From assembly GCA_902593075.1 (NCBI GenBank), contig CACJHA010000010.1, forward strand, positions 1 through 36,334: 36,334 nucleotides of DNA. The letters run 5' to 3'. Source of the DNA: an uncultured Bacteroidota bacterium (GTDB lineage Bacteria; Bacteroidota; Bacteroidia; Flavobacteriales; Flavobacteriaceae). The translations under genes and the position numbers were made by a program. Positions 17,757 to 26,011 of this stretch are shown here, in pieces; the first letter of the stretch is position 1, and the number at the start of each line of letters is the position of its first letter. A model generated the notes under the pieces. The model was given only the letters and a program-made list of their open reading frames with translations. It did not search any database and had not been told where the DNA came from.

Positions 17757-17771
17757 TAATTAAAATTTTTA

Positions 17772-17779
17772 CAAATTTA
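17772..17779 (-). promoter_or_regulatory. Putative -7 box for pdxJ (TAAATTTG)
   Basis: Exact TAnnTTTG on the minus strand, 15 bases before the TTG start of pdxJ. Together with a second copy on the plus strand at 17816-17823 it forms a compact divergent promoter region between pdxJ and nadK. A TTTG on the minus strand lies only 13 bases upstream, shorter than normal. Confidence 0.5.
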
Positions 17780-17815
17780 ATTAGTAAAAACACAAATACG
17801 TTGAATATTGGTTAT

Positions 17816-17823
17816 TAAATTTG
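17816..17823 (+). promoter_or_regulatory. Putative -7 box for nadK (TAAATTTG)
   Basis: Exact TAnnTTTG on the plus strand, ending 23 bases before the nadK ATG. TTG at 17801-17803 is 12 bases upstream, too close for a standard -33 element. It is the same octamer as the divergent pdxJ box. Confidence 0.5.
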
Positions 17824-17846
17824 TCTAAATATTATTAATCATAATA

Positions 17847-18719
17847 ATGAAAATAATCCTTATATGTCCATTCGAAAATGAAGTTTCAATTAAAGCTAGT
17901 TTTGAGATTTTAAAACTATTATTAAAAGAAAAAATTTCTATAAGCGTTGACAAGAATTTGTATAAAGCATTTAAAAAACTTGATCGAAATATTGAAATAA
18001 ATATTTATGGTAATTTGAATTCATCAGCTGATTTTCTTTTTTGCATAGGAGGTGACGGCTCGATGTTAAAAGCAGTTTCATTTTTAAAACAGAATCAAAT
18101 TCCGATTCTTGGAATTAATATTGGAAGACTAGGGTTTTTAACCGGAATTCAGAAGGAAAAATTAAATAACGGAATTCATTCTCTTAAATCAAAAAATTAT
18201 AGTTTGGTGAATAGGGATCTTTTAACCTTAAAAATTAATAGGAAAATCAACTTGGAATTTCCCTATGCATTAAATGAAATTACTGTTTCTAGAAAAAATA
18301 CTGCTTCCCTTGTAAGTATAGAAACTTCAATAGATAAAATAAAATTGTCAAAATATTGGGCTGATGGATTAATAATAGCTACTCCAACAGGATCAACCGG
18401 ATATAATCTTAGTAGTGGAGGACCGATAATGCTTCCTGAAACACCAAGCATGCTAATAACTCCAATAGCAGCTCATAATTTAAATGTCAGACCTCTTGTT
18501 ATTCCAAATGATTCAATTATTGAGTTAAAAGTTGATGGGCAAGGAACTGGTTCAGATCATTTTCTATCTCTTGATTCTAAACTAATTAGTATACCATATA
18601 AAACTAAAATAATTATTACAAAGGCGTCATTTAGTGTGAAGACAGTCCAATTTCAAAAAAATGAATTTTACAATGATTTAAGCGAAAAATTATTTTGGGG
18701 ATTAGATAAAAGAAATTAA
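17847..18719 (+). CDS. nadK: NAD kinase
   Basis: Phosphorylates NAD to NADP with ATP (or polyphosphate); cytosolic. It is 290 residues. The hallmark GGDG is at 68-71 (IGGDGSML), followed by NIGRLGFLTG, and the second conserved region TPTGSTGYNLSSGGP. It starts with ATG at 17847, 23 bases after a -7 box, and heads the group nadK - DUF6089-like barrel - uppS - bamA - ompH - ompH, an order common in Flavobacteriia. Confidence 0.96.
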   Translation: MKIILICPFENEVSIKASFEILKLLLKEKISISVDKNLYKAFKKLDRNIEINIYGNLNSSADFLFCIGGDGSMLKAVSFLKQNQIPILGINIGRLGFLTGIQKEKLNNGIHSLKSKNYSLVNRDLLTLKINRKINLEFPYALNEITVSRKNTASLVSIETSIDKIKLSKYWADGLIIATPTGSTGYNLSSGGPIMLPETPSMLITPIAAHNLNVRPLVIPNDSIIELKVDGQGTGSDHFLSLDSKLISIPYKTKIIITKASFSVKTVQFQKNEFYNDLSEKLFWGLDKRN

Positions 18720-18765
18720 ACAATAAATTTTACCTAATTCAGTTTAAATACTATAATATTCTTTC

Positions 18766-19485
18766 ATGATCAAAATACAAATGAGGAAGTTTATTACTTT
18801 GTATTTTTTAATTAACATTCATTTAATAGGGTTTTCTCAAATTCATGAAATGGGGATGTTTTTAGGGGGAAGTAATACAATATCGGATATAGGCAGCACC
18901 CATTTTATTTACTCTAATTCACCAGCTATTGGACTAATTTATAAATGGAATCTGACTACTAGGTATGCTCTAAGAGCAAGCTTTATTACTTCAACTTTAA
19001 AGAGCTCTGATTATTATGCCAACGATTTGAGTAGATTTAATAGGTTTTTTGAAGTTAATAATAAAGTTTTTGAGTTTTCTGCTGGGATGGAAGTAAATTT
19101 CTTTGATTTTAATCTTCATGATCAAGATAGAGAATTTTCTCCTTATTTCTTCACTGGGATAAACTACTTCCAATATCAATTATTTACTATTAGAAACCAA
19201 CTTTCTTCAATAGAGGTTGATAAATACGATAGTGCTCTTGAATTTTCTATTCCTGCAATTATTGGAATTAAATTTAGCATAAATAACAGTCTAGTTCTAA
19301 GTTTTGAAACAGGAATTAGATATTCGTTAACAGATAATTTAGATGGTTCTAATCCTATTGGTCAATTTGAAAATGATATAATGATTAAACATGGAGAATT
19401 ATATAATAATGATTGGTATGTTTTTACTGGTTTAGCATTAAGTTATACCTTTGGAAGACAACCTTGTTACTGCAAAGAAAGATGA
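18766..19485 (+). CDS. DUF6089-like outer-membrane beta-barrel protein
   Basis: A protein of 239 residues with a signal peptide ending IGFSQ at about residue 25 and a body of alternating aromatic/polar strands ending in 'YVFTGLALSYTFG', as in small outer-membrane barrels. The start of the mature part, IHEMGMFLGGSNTISDIG, is the typical DUF6089 opening. Its position between nadK and uppS is the usual flavobacterial place for this family, whose function is not established; the downstream uppS, bamA and ompH genes suggest envelope assembly. An ATG at 18781 (MRKFITL) is equally good as start and gives a cleaner signal peptide. The last codons overlap the uppS start (ATGA). The C-terminal end has two nearby cysteines (PCYCKER). 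Confidence 0.8.
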   Translation: MIKIQMRKFITLYFLINIHLIGFSQIHEMGMFLGGSNTISDIGSTHFIYSNSPAIGLIYKWNLTTRYALRASFITSTLKSSDYYANDLSRFNRFFEVNNKVFEFSAGMEVNFFDFNLHDQDREFSPYFFTGINYFQYQLFTIRNQLSSIEVDKYDSALEFSIPAIIGIKFSINNSLVLSFETGIRYSLTDNLDGSNPIGQFENDIMIKHGELYNNDWYVFTGLALSYTFGRQPCYCKER

Positions 19486-20213
19486 AAAAAAGTTTAGACA
19501 ATACTCCCAATCATGTTGCTATCATAATGGATGGCAATGGAAGGTGGGCGAAACTAAAAGGTAAAAGTCGACTTTTTGGTCATAAAAATGGAATTAAATC
19601 TGTTCAAAAAATTGTAGAATATGCTACGAAAACTAAAATAAAAAATTTAACATTGTACGCTTTTTCTACGGAAAATTGGAATCGACCAAAAAAAGAGATA
19701 GAAACTCTAATGAGCATTTTAATTGATACTTTAAGAAAAGAAATAAATAAAATGGTTGAAAACAATGTGAAATTTAAATGTATTGGAGACATATCTAAAT
19801 TACCCGATAATGTGATAAAAGAGTTACAAGAAACAATAAAAAAAACAAGTAAAAATGACGGTTTAGTTTTAACTTTAGCTCTAAATTATGGCTTTAAAAA
19901 GGAATTAATTTATGCTATCAAGAATCTAGCCCTCAAGGTCAAAAAAAACTTAATTAGTATTGACAATATTGATGAAAAAATTATAAATCATCATCTTTAC
20001 AGTGGAGATTTACCCTCCGTTGATTTACTAATCAGGACAAGCGGTGAGCAGAGAATTAGTAATTTTTTGTTATGGCAAGTTTCTTATGCAGAACTATTTT
20101 TTTCTGAAGTTTTTTGGCCAGACTTTGATGAAAATCATTTTGCGAAAGCAATTAAAAACTATAAAAAAAGAGAGAGAAGATTTGGAAAAACAAGTGATCA
20201 AATCAAAAACTAA
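19482..20213 (+). CDS. uppS: Isoprenyl transferase (undecaprenyl diphosphate synthase type)
   Basis: Cis-prenyltransferase that extends farnesyl diphosphate with isopentenyl diphosphate to the C55 carrier lipid for peptidoglycan and surface polysaccharides. It has 243 residues from ATG 19482 (MKKSLDNTPNHVAIIMDGNG). The catalytic aspartate is D17 in IMDGNGRWA, and the conserved LYAFSTENWNRP and RTSGEQRISNFLLWQ segments are present. The frame is open further upstream to 19413 but that part lies within the previous gene. The start overlaps the preceding stop by 4 bases, so translation is coupled. bamA follows after 8 bases. Confidence 0.95.
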   Translation: MKKSLDNTPNHVAIIMDGNGRWAKLKGKSRLFGHKNGIKSVQKIVEYATKTKIKNLTLYAFSTENWNRPKKEIETLMSILIDTLRKEINKMVENNVKFKCIGDISKLPDNVIKELQETIKKTSKNDGLVLTLALNYGFKKELIYAIKNLALKVKKNLISIDNIDEKIINHHLYSGDLPSVDLLIRTSGEQRISNFLLWQVSYAELFFSEVFWPDFDENHFAKAIKNYKKRERRFGKTSDQIKN

Positions 20214-20221
20214 GATTTAAA

Positions 20222-22762
20222 ATGCGATTTTTTATATTAACTTTTTTTTCATTATTAATTTTTACTTCTGAGGCTGTCGCACAAACTTTACCGCTACAAA
20301 AAAGACAAAAATATTTGATTGACTCAATTGAAGTTACAGGACTTAAAAGTTTCAATCCGCAAACTGTAATCTCTTATAGTGGTCTAAGAAAAGGACAAAC
20401 TATACAATTCCCTGGTGATCAAGTTAGTTCAGTAATCAATAAACTTTGGAATCTAGATTTATTTAGTGACATTAATTTTTATGCTAAAAAAATTACGGAC
20501 AAAAGTATCACGCTGCAAATTGAAATAGAGGAGCTTCCTACACTGAATGAAGTAAAAATAAATGGGGTAAAAAAGAACAAGATGCAAAATATTTTGAAAG
20601 AAACTGAGCTCGATAAGGGAAAGAAACTGTCTGAAAGCTTCTTGACAAATACTAAAAATTACATTACCAATAAATTCAAAAAAGAAGGATATTTAAATGC
20701 AAAAGTAAATATCAGAAATATTGAAGATTCAACTCAAATAAATACCCTTAATTTATTGATCAATATCGACAAAGGAGAAAGAGTAAAAATTAGTGATATT
20801 AACTTCATAGGTAATGAAAAGTTTAAGAAAAAAATTCTAATATCCAAATTAAAAAATGTTAAAGAAAAAAAATTCTATAGATTTTGGAAAAAATCAAAAT
20901 ATATTCCAGATGAATACATTGAAGATAAAGAAAATCTAATTGATTTTTTTAAAGAAAAAGGATATAGAGATGCTAGGATATTAAGTGATACTGTTGTAGT
21001 AAATAAAGATAATACATTAACTATAAATTTTGAGGTTGAAGAAGGTAATAGATATTATTTTGGAAATATAGATTTCATAGGGAATGCTGCATACACTGAT
21101 AGACAACTTGCAACAGTATTAGGAATTAAAAAAGGAGACACTTATAATGGAATTCTACTTAAAGAAAGGATAGCTGACGACACTAAACCCGATGGAGAAG
21201 ATCTCACAAATTTGTATCAAAATAGTGGATATCTTTTTTCAAACATAAACGCAGTAGAAGTTAGCGCAGAAAATGACACTATTAACTTTGAAATACGTGT
21301 AAACGAAGGAAAATTAGCTTCATTCAATAAAATTTCTGTTGTAGGAAATGACAAAACAAACGATCATGTTATTTTTAGAGAACTTAGAACTAAACCCGGG
21401 GAGCTTTATAGTAAGGATAAAGTTGTTAGGACTGTAAGAGAATTAGGACAATTAGGGTTTTTTGATGCAGAACAAATTACACCTGATTTCAAAAATGTAG
21501 ATCCAAATGCTGGAACTGTGGATATAGAATTCGGACTAGTTGAAGCCGGAGCAAGTCAAATAGAGTTGCAGGGTGGCTATGGTGGTGGTGGCTTTATTGG
21601 TACACTTGGATTTTCTTTTAATAATTTTTCAATGAGGAATATTTTTAATAAGGAATCATACAAACCAGTTCCATCGGGAGACGGACAAAGACTTAGTCTA
21701 AGATTGCAATCAAGTCAATTTTACAATACTTATAGTTTTACTTTTGTTGAACCTTGGCTTGGAGGAAGGCAACCAGTACAATTTTCTACATCATTGTCAA
21801 AAACTAACCAATTTAGATATGATTTTTTTACAGGTAGAGCGGATAAATCTCAATCTTTTGAAATAAGTAGTATATCGCTCGGACTTGCAAAAAGGTTATC
21901 AGTTCCTGATGATTATTTTTTATTATCGCAAGCTATTACTTATCAATATTTCAATCTAAATAATTATTTTACAGGGTTATTTACTTTTGGGGATGGTGTA
22001 TCAAATAACATTAATTATACTGTTACCTTGTCCAGAAATAATACATACACAAACCCAATATTCCCTCTTGGAGGGTCAAATTTCAGTATCAGTGGTAAAT
22101 TTTCTCCACCCTATTCATTATTCAACAAGGTTGATTACTCCGCGCTAGGAAATAACGCTGAATTCCAGACAGTTGATGCACAAGGTCAAAGAGTTCCGGA
22201 TCAAAGTAAAATAGATCAAGAAAAGTTTAAATTTTTGGAGTTTTATAAAATAAAATTTAGTGGAAGCTGGTTTACAAGAATAGTTGACAAATTAGTTCTT
22301 AGGACTCAAGTAGATTTTGGTTTTTTAGGAACATATAATAATGAAAAGGGAGATATACCTTTTGAAAGATTTTATGTGGGTGGAGATGGAATGAATAACA
22401 CTTTTGCTCTTGATGGGAGAGAAGTAATATCACTTAGAGGTTATCCGAATTTTTCATTATCGAGTAGAGAGGGATCTACGGTTTATAATAAGTTCACTGT
22501 TGAGCTGAGATATCCTATAACACTTAAGCCAAGCGCTTCAATCTATGGGACAAGTTACATGGAATCAGGAAGAGGGTATCAAGGTTTTAGAAACTTTAAT
22601 CCCTTTAATGCTCAAAGATCAGCTGGGTTTGGAGTAAGAATTTTTATGCCAGCGTTTGGACTTCTTGGAATTGATTTTGCCTATGGGTTTGACAACGCTG
22701 ACCCGTCGAACAGAGCCCCAAATGGTTGGGAAACTCATTTTACAATTGGTCAACAATTCTAA
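20222..22762 (+). CDS. bamA: Outer membrane protein assembly factor BamA
   Basis: Central outer-membrane component of the BAM complex that folds and inserts beta-barrel proteins. It is 846 residues: signal peptide about 1-21 (ending AVAQ), five POTRA domains in the periplasm (about 25-440, each with the beta-alpha-alpha-beta-beta pattern, e.g. ISDINFIGNEKFKKK and FGNIDFIGNAAYTDRQL), and a 16-strand barrel with GGYGGGGFIGTLGFSF at its start, the RGY motif of loop 6 ('LRGYPNFSLS') and a C-terminal aromatic strand (THFTIGQQF). It sits 8 bases after uppS and 10 before ompH, so chaperones and insertase are made together. Confidence 0.96.
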   Translation: MRFFILTFFSLLIFTSEAVAQTLPLQKRQKYLIDSIEVTGLKSFNPQTVISYSGLRKGQTIQFPGDQVSSVINKLWNLDLFSDINFYAKKITDKSITLQIEIEELPTLNEVKINGVKKNKMQNILKETELDKGKKLSESFLTNTKNYITNKFKKEGYLNAKVNIRNIEDSTQINTLNLLINIDKGERVKISDINFIGNEKFKKKILISKLKNVKEKKFYRFWKKSKYIPDEYIEDKENLIDFFKEKGYRDARILSDTVVVNKDNTLTINFEVEEGNRYYFGNIDFIGNAAYTDRQLATVLGIKKGDTYNGILLKERIADDTKPDGEDLTNLYQNSGYLFSNINAVEVSAENDTINFEIRVNEGKLASFNKISVVGNDKTNDHVIFRELRTKPGELYSKDKVVRTVRELGQLGFFDAEQITPDFKNVDPNAGTVDIEFGLVEAGASQIELQGGYGGGGFIGTLGFSFNNFSMRNIFNKESYKPVPSGDGQRLSLRLQSSQFYNTYSFTFVEPWLGGRQPVQFSTSLSKTNQFRYDFFTGRADKSQSFEISSISLGLAKRLSVPDDYFLLSQAITYQYFNLNNYFTGLFTFGDGVSNNINYTVTLSRNNTYTNPIFPLGGSNFSISGKFSPPYSLFNKVDYSALGNNAEFQTVDAQGQRVPDQSKIDQEKFKFLEFYKIKFSGSWFTRIVDKLVLRTQVDFGFLGTYNNEKGDIPFERFYVGGDGMNNTFALDGREVISLRGYPNFSLSSREGSTVYNKFTVELRYPITLKPSASIYGTSYMESGRGYQGFRNFNPFNAQRSAGFGVRIFMPAFGLLGIDFAYGFDNADPSNRAPNGWETHFTIGQQF

Positions 22763-22772
22763 ATGGTTAATT

Positions 22773-23357
22773 ATGAATTTTAAACTATCATTTGCTTTAT
22801 TTTGTTTTATCATTTCAACACTCAGTTATGCACAAAAAGGGGTGAGAATAGCCTACATAGATTTTAATAAAATTATTGAGGAAATTGGAGATTATAAAGA
22901 GGCAATTAAAAATTTAGAAATAAAAGCTGAAAATTGGAATAGAGATATTGAAATCAAAAAAATGGAATTGAAAAGTATGGAAAATCAATTAAATGCAGAA
23001 AAATTTCTTCTTACCTCTGAGTTAATAAAAGACAGAGAAGATGAATTGGATATATATAGGAATGAAATTTTTAATCTCCAAAATAAGTACTTTGGTATTA
23101 ACGGCAACTACATAAATCAAAAAAATAAGTTAATTAAACCCATACAAGATAGAGTCTTATCTATTGTTAGAGAAATTGCCATTGAAAAAAAATTTGACTT
23201 CGTATTTGATAGATCATCAAAATTAATTATGTTATATTCGCAAAAAAATTACGATATTAGCGAATTGGTTTTAAGAAAAATCAACAATCAAGAAAAAATT
23301 AAAAACAGAAAAGAGGAAATTGAACGTAGGAAAAAAAGTAGAAATAAAAAATCATAA
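22773..23357 (+). CDS. OmpH/Skp-family periplasmic chaperone (first copy)
   Basis: A Skp-like protein of 194 residues from ATG 22773 (MNFKLSFALF), with signal peptide to about residue 21 (LSYAQ). The body is the OmpH pattern: GVRIAYIDFNKIIEEIG, then two long charged helices that form the tentacles, then KFDFVFDRSS. It ends in a strongly basic tail (KNRKEEIERRKKSRNKKS), which the second copy lacks. Skp-type chaperones hold unfolded outer-membrane proteins on their way to BAM, and the gene follows bamA by 10 bases. An in-frame extension upstream to 22656 is rejected because it lies inside bamA and removes the signal peptide from the N-terminus. Confidence 0.88.
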   Translation: MNFKLSFALFCFIISTLSYAQKGVRIAYIDFNKIIEEIGDYKEAIKNLEIKAENWNRDIEIKKMELKSMENQLNAEKFLLTSELIKDREDELDIYRNEIFNLQNKYFGINGNYINQKNKLIKPIQDRVLSIVREIAIEKKFDFVFDRSSKLIMLYSQKNYDISELVLRKINNQEKIKNRKEEIERRKKSRNKKS

Positions 23358-23383
23358 TTAAACCTCTAAATAAATTTTAATAT

Positions 23384-23890
23384 ATGAAAAACACAAAATA
23401 TTTTATAGCGATAATATTCTTTTTAGTGACTCAAATTTCAATTTATGCTCAAAGTAAAGTTGCCCATATTGATACCCAAAAATTAATTAGCGAGATGCCT
23501 GAAGTTATTGCTGCTCAAAAACAACTAGAACAACTAGAAAAAACATATTCTACTGAAATTGAAAACACATACAAAGAATTTCAGACCAAGGCTCAAACTT
23601 ATTCAGCTGACGCAGCTAATCAAACAGATGTTACAAACCAAGCTCGTCAAAAAGAATTGGAAACTATGCAACAAAATATAAATCAATATAGAGAAACTGC
23701 TGCACAAGATTTACAAAAAAAGCAAATGGAAATGATGAAACCTCTATATGATAAAGCAAGAGAAGCTATTGAAAAAGTAGCTGCAGCTCAAGGTTTTGAT
23801 TACGTGTTGGATTCTTCAACTGGTGGAAGTGTAATAATGGCCAAAGGAAAAGATTTAATGGCCGATGTTAAGTCAGATTTAGGATTTTAA
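23384..23890 (+). CDS. OmpH/Skp-family periplasmic chaperone (second copy)
   Basis: A 168-residue Skp-like protein with signal peptide 1-22 (ISIYAQ). It keeps the family start KVAHIDTQKLISEMPE, the long coiled-coil helices rich in Q, K and E (Q-K-E-L-E-T-M-Q-Q region), and the closing GFDYVLDSSTGGSVI. It differs from the first copy in tail and charge, so the two have diverged as a tandem pair. It is 26 bases downstream of the first copy. Its stop codon touches the stop codon of the convergent carbonic-anhydrase-like gene with no base between them. Confidence 0.9.
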   Translation: MKNTKYFIAIIFFLVTQISIYAQSKVAHIDTQKLISEMPEVIAAQKQLEQLEKTYSTEIENTYKEFQTKAQTYSADAANQTDVTNQARQKELETMQQNINQYRETAAQDLQKKQMEMMKPLYDKAREAIEKVAAAQGFDYVLDSSTGGSVIMAKGKDLMADVKSDLGF

Positions 23891-24400
23891 TTATTTATAC
23901 CAACTTGAGTATATAAGATAGTTTTTTGCAATTCTTTCAATTTCCTTCTTTGACTTGGATTGATCAATATCTTTTATTTTTTTAACAGGGACACCAGCAT
24001 ATATTGAATTAGGCTCAATAATTGTATTCTCTTTAACTATACTTCCGGCTGCTATTATCGTGTTTGAACTTATTTTAGCATGATCCATTACTATACTTCC
24101 CATTCCAATTAAAACAAAATCATCTATAATACACCCATGAATAATTGCATTATGGCCTATTGAAACATTATCACCAATTGATGTTGAAGACTTTTTATAG
24201 GTAGAATGGACTACTGAGCCATCTTGAATATTTACATTATTCCCAATTCTTATTTCATTTACATCTCCTCTAACTACCGTATTAAACCAAATAGAGCAAT
24301 AATCTCCAATGACTACATCTCCGATTACAGCAGCATTGTCAGCAAAAAAACAGTCTTTACCCCATATTGGTTTTTTACCTAAAACAGATTTTATAAGCAT
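23891..24400 (-). CDS. Gamma-carbonic anhydrase-like hexapeptide-repeat protein
   Basis: A 169-residue left-handed beta-helix protein built from hexapeptide repeats (IGDVVIGDYCSIW, IRIGNNVNIQ). The three histidines expected to bind metal are H65 (SVVHST), H83 and H88 (IGHNAIIHGC), in the YrdA/PaaY/gamma-CA arrangement. Members are carbonic anhydrases or thioester-related proteins; activity cannot be predicted without assay. The C-terminus has the conserved AGVPVKKI. The start is ATG at 24400. It is a single gene on the minus strand, convergent with ompH2 and divergent from nfu (40 bases). Confidence 0.9.
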   Translation of the reverse strand: MLIKSVLGKKPIWGKDCFFADNAAVIGDVVIGDYCSIWFNTVVRGDVNEIRIGNNVNIQDGSVVHSTYKKSSTSIGDNVSIGHNAIIHGCIIDDFVLIGMGSIVMDHAKISSNTIIAAGSIVKENTIIEPNSIYAGVPVKKIKDIDQSKSKKEIERIAKNYLIYSSWYK

Positions 24401-24428
24401 AATTTAAATAAATGTAAATTAAACTTTT

Positions 24429-24436
24429 TAATTTCG
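24429..24436 (+). promoter_or_regulatory. Putative -7 box for nfu (TAATTTCG)
   Basis: One mismatch to TAnnTTTG (C for T). It is followed by CACT and then the ATG at 24441, the same layout as the boxes in front of the GNAT and SCO genes, all of the form TAATTTYGCA. No -33 TTG is visible at normal spacing. Confidence 0.4.
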
Positions 24437-24440
24437 CACT

Positions 24441-25322
24441 ATGGACAAACTTCTAATTAAATCGAGAATTGTTAGTGATGATTTAGCATCATTTCAATGG
24501 AATTTTGATTTAAATACTGAAAATAAAAAATTTAACACTGTAGAAGAAGCTAATGACTTGCCTTTAGCTAAAGAAATGTTTTATCTGCCATTTATAAAAT
24601 CTGTTTCTATCTCAAAAAATGAAATGTTACTTGAAAGATTTGAAATTGTCTCTTGGGAGGATGTTTTGGATGAAGTTGAAAAAATCATTGAAAGAAAATT
24701 ACAGTTCATTTTTTCAGATAAATTTCAAATGAATGAAAAAACACAAAACATCATTACACTCTATGCCGAAAGCACACCAAATCCAAAAGTGATGAAATTT
24801 GTTTCTAATAAACTGTTAACTAAAAAAATATATGAATTCAAAAGAGATAACTCTAATATTAAGTCAAAATTTGTAAACTCAATTTTTTCATTTGAATTTG
24901 TTGAACAAATATTTTTAAACAATAATTATATATCTATTACTTTAAGTGACAATTTCAATTGGGAGTCTCACGTAAGTGATTTCAGAGATTTTTTAAAAGA
25001 AAAGTTAGAGAAAGAATTTGATTTTAACATTATAGAAAAAAAAGAAGTAGATAACAATAATTCTAGTATTCAGTCTTTAGATAAAGTTTCCGAGCAAATA
25101 ATAAAAATAATTGATGAATATATTAAACCCTCCGTAGCTATGGATGGTGGAAATATTTTATTTAAAAAGTATCATCCAAAAGAAAAATTAGTGGAGGTGG
25201 TTTTACAAGGAGCGTGCAGTGGTTGCCCTTCCTCGACAATCACTTTAAAAAATGGTATAGAAAATATGTTAAAGGAGATGATCCCAGGAAAAGTGGAAAC
25301 CGTATCTGCAATTAACGGATAG
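24441..25322 (+). CDS. Nfu/NifU-type iron-sulfur cluster carrier
   Basis: A 293-residue Fe-S carrier. It has two N-terminal Nfu_N-like domains (about 1-90 and 108-205; the second begins YAESTPNPKVMKFVSN), and a C-terminal NifU domain (about 215-293) with the cluster-binding cysteines C259 and C262 in GACSGCPSSTITLK, preceded by VAMDGGNILF. The double N-terminal domain is typical of Bacteroidota. It likely hands 4Fe-4S clusters to target enzymes. It starts 4 bases after a putative promoter box; the stop lies 10 bases from the convergent tsaB stop. Confidence 0.93.
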   Translation: MDKLLIKSRIVSDDLASFQWNFDLNTENKKFNTVEEANDLPLAKEMFYLPFIKSVSISKNEMLLERFEIVSWEDVLDEVEKIIERKLQFIFSDKFQMNEKTQNIITLYAESTPNPKVMKFVSNKLLTKKIYEFKRDNSNIKSKFVNSIFSFEFVEQIFLNNNYISITLSDNFNWESHVSDFRDFLKEKLEKEFDFNIIEKKEVDNNNSSIQSLDKVSEQIIKIIDEYIKPSVAMDGGNILFKKYHPKEKLVEVVLQGACSGCPSSTITLKNGIENMLKEMIPGKVETVSAING

Positions 25323-25332
25323 AGAGTATCTT

Positions 25333-26001
25333 TCAATTTTTTAAGTAATTGTTTTTTAGATAAAGAGGTTCACAATAAGCTAGATTAGCGTAATCTTTTT
25401 TTAAAAATTTGACGTAAGAAATTTCACCCATTTCTTTTGAGGAGGGGTTGTAGATCTCAATTATATATTTGAATTCGTTTGAATTGAAAATACTTCTACA
25501 TTTTTCAGCTCCATTTCCAAAAATAACTTTCTTTTTATTTGGGAAATCATGAAAAAAATCTTCAGAAAGAATTCTTGAGATTGGAGATTTTAATTGTTTA
25601 TGATTTTTATCAAAAATCGAAAAGTAGACTTCCATTCTTCTAGCATCAAACATTGGAACTAAAATTTCTTCATTGATTGTTTTATACTTCTGGGCAAGAA
25701 TTTCTAGACTATTAACTGTAATTAATGGTATATCTTTTGAATAGCATATTCCTTTTGCTGATGATAGACCTATCCTGAGCCCAGTAAATGAACCTGGTCC
25801 AATCCCAACTGAGACAGCCATTAGTTCGTCATACTCAAGTTTACAATTAACCATTGACTCTTCAATAAATAAATGTAGAAATTCACTATGCTTGTACCCT
25901 TCACCATCAGACTCTTTGGTATATATTATTTTATTTTTTTTTGATATGGATACTGAGCAGTTTGTTGATGAGGTTTCTAAACAAAGAATATAATTTTTCA
26001 T
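25333..26001 (-). CDS. tsaB: tRNA threonylcarbamoyladenosine biosynthesis protein TsaB
   Basis: Partner of TsaD in making t6A37 on ANN-decoding tRNAs. It has 222 residues from ATG 26001 (MKNYILCLETSSTNCSVSI). The ASKHA-fold signature is at the N-terminus and the family motif GIGPGSFTGLRIGLSSAKG follows; the C-terminal half is divergent, as usual. The longer in-frame start at 26034 lies inside the TolC-type gene and is not used. It ends the long minus-strand efflux gene series, with a gap of 10 bases, so it may be co-transcribed with it. Confidence 0.93.
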   Translation of the reverse strand: MKNYILCLETSSTNCSVSISKKNKIIYTKESDGEGYKHSEFLHLFIEESMVNCKLEYDELMAVSVGIGPGSFTGLRIGLSSAKGICYSKDIPLITVNSLEILAQKYKTINEEILVPMFDARRMEVYFSIFDKNHKQLKSPISRILSEDFFHDFPNKKKVIFGNGAEKCRSIFNSNEFKYIIEIYNPSSKEMGEISYVKFLKKDYANLAYCEPLYLKNNYLKN

Positions 26002-26011
26002 GAAATAAAAA

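Noticed and set aside
19413-19485. Upstream extension of uppS
   Set aside because: It lies fully inside the preceding gene and precedes the conserved N-terminus; ATG 19482 with a 4-base overlap is the normal layout.
22656-22772. Upstream extension of the first ompH gene into bamA
   Set aside because: It would bury the signal peptide; ATG 22773 gives a clean one.
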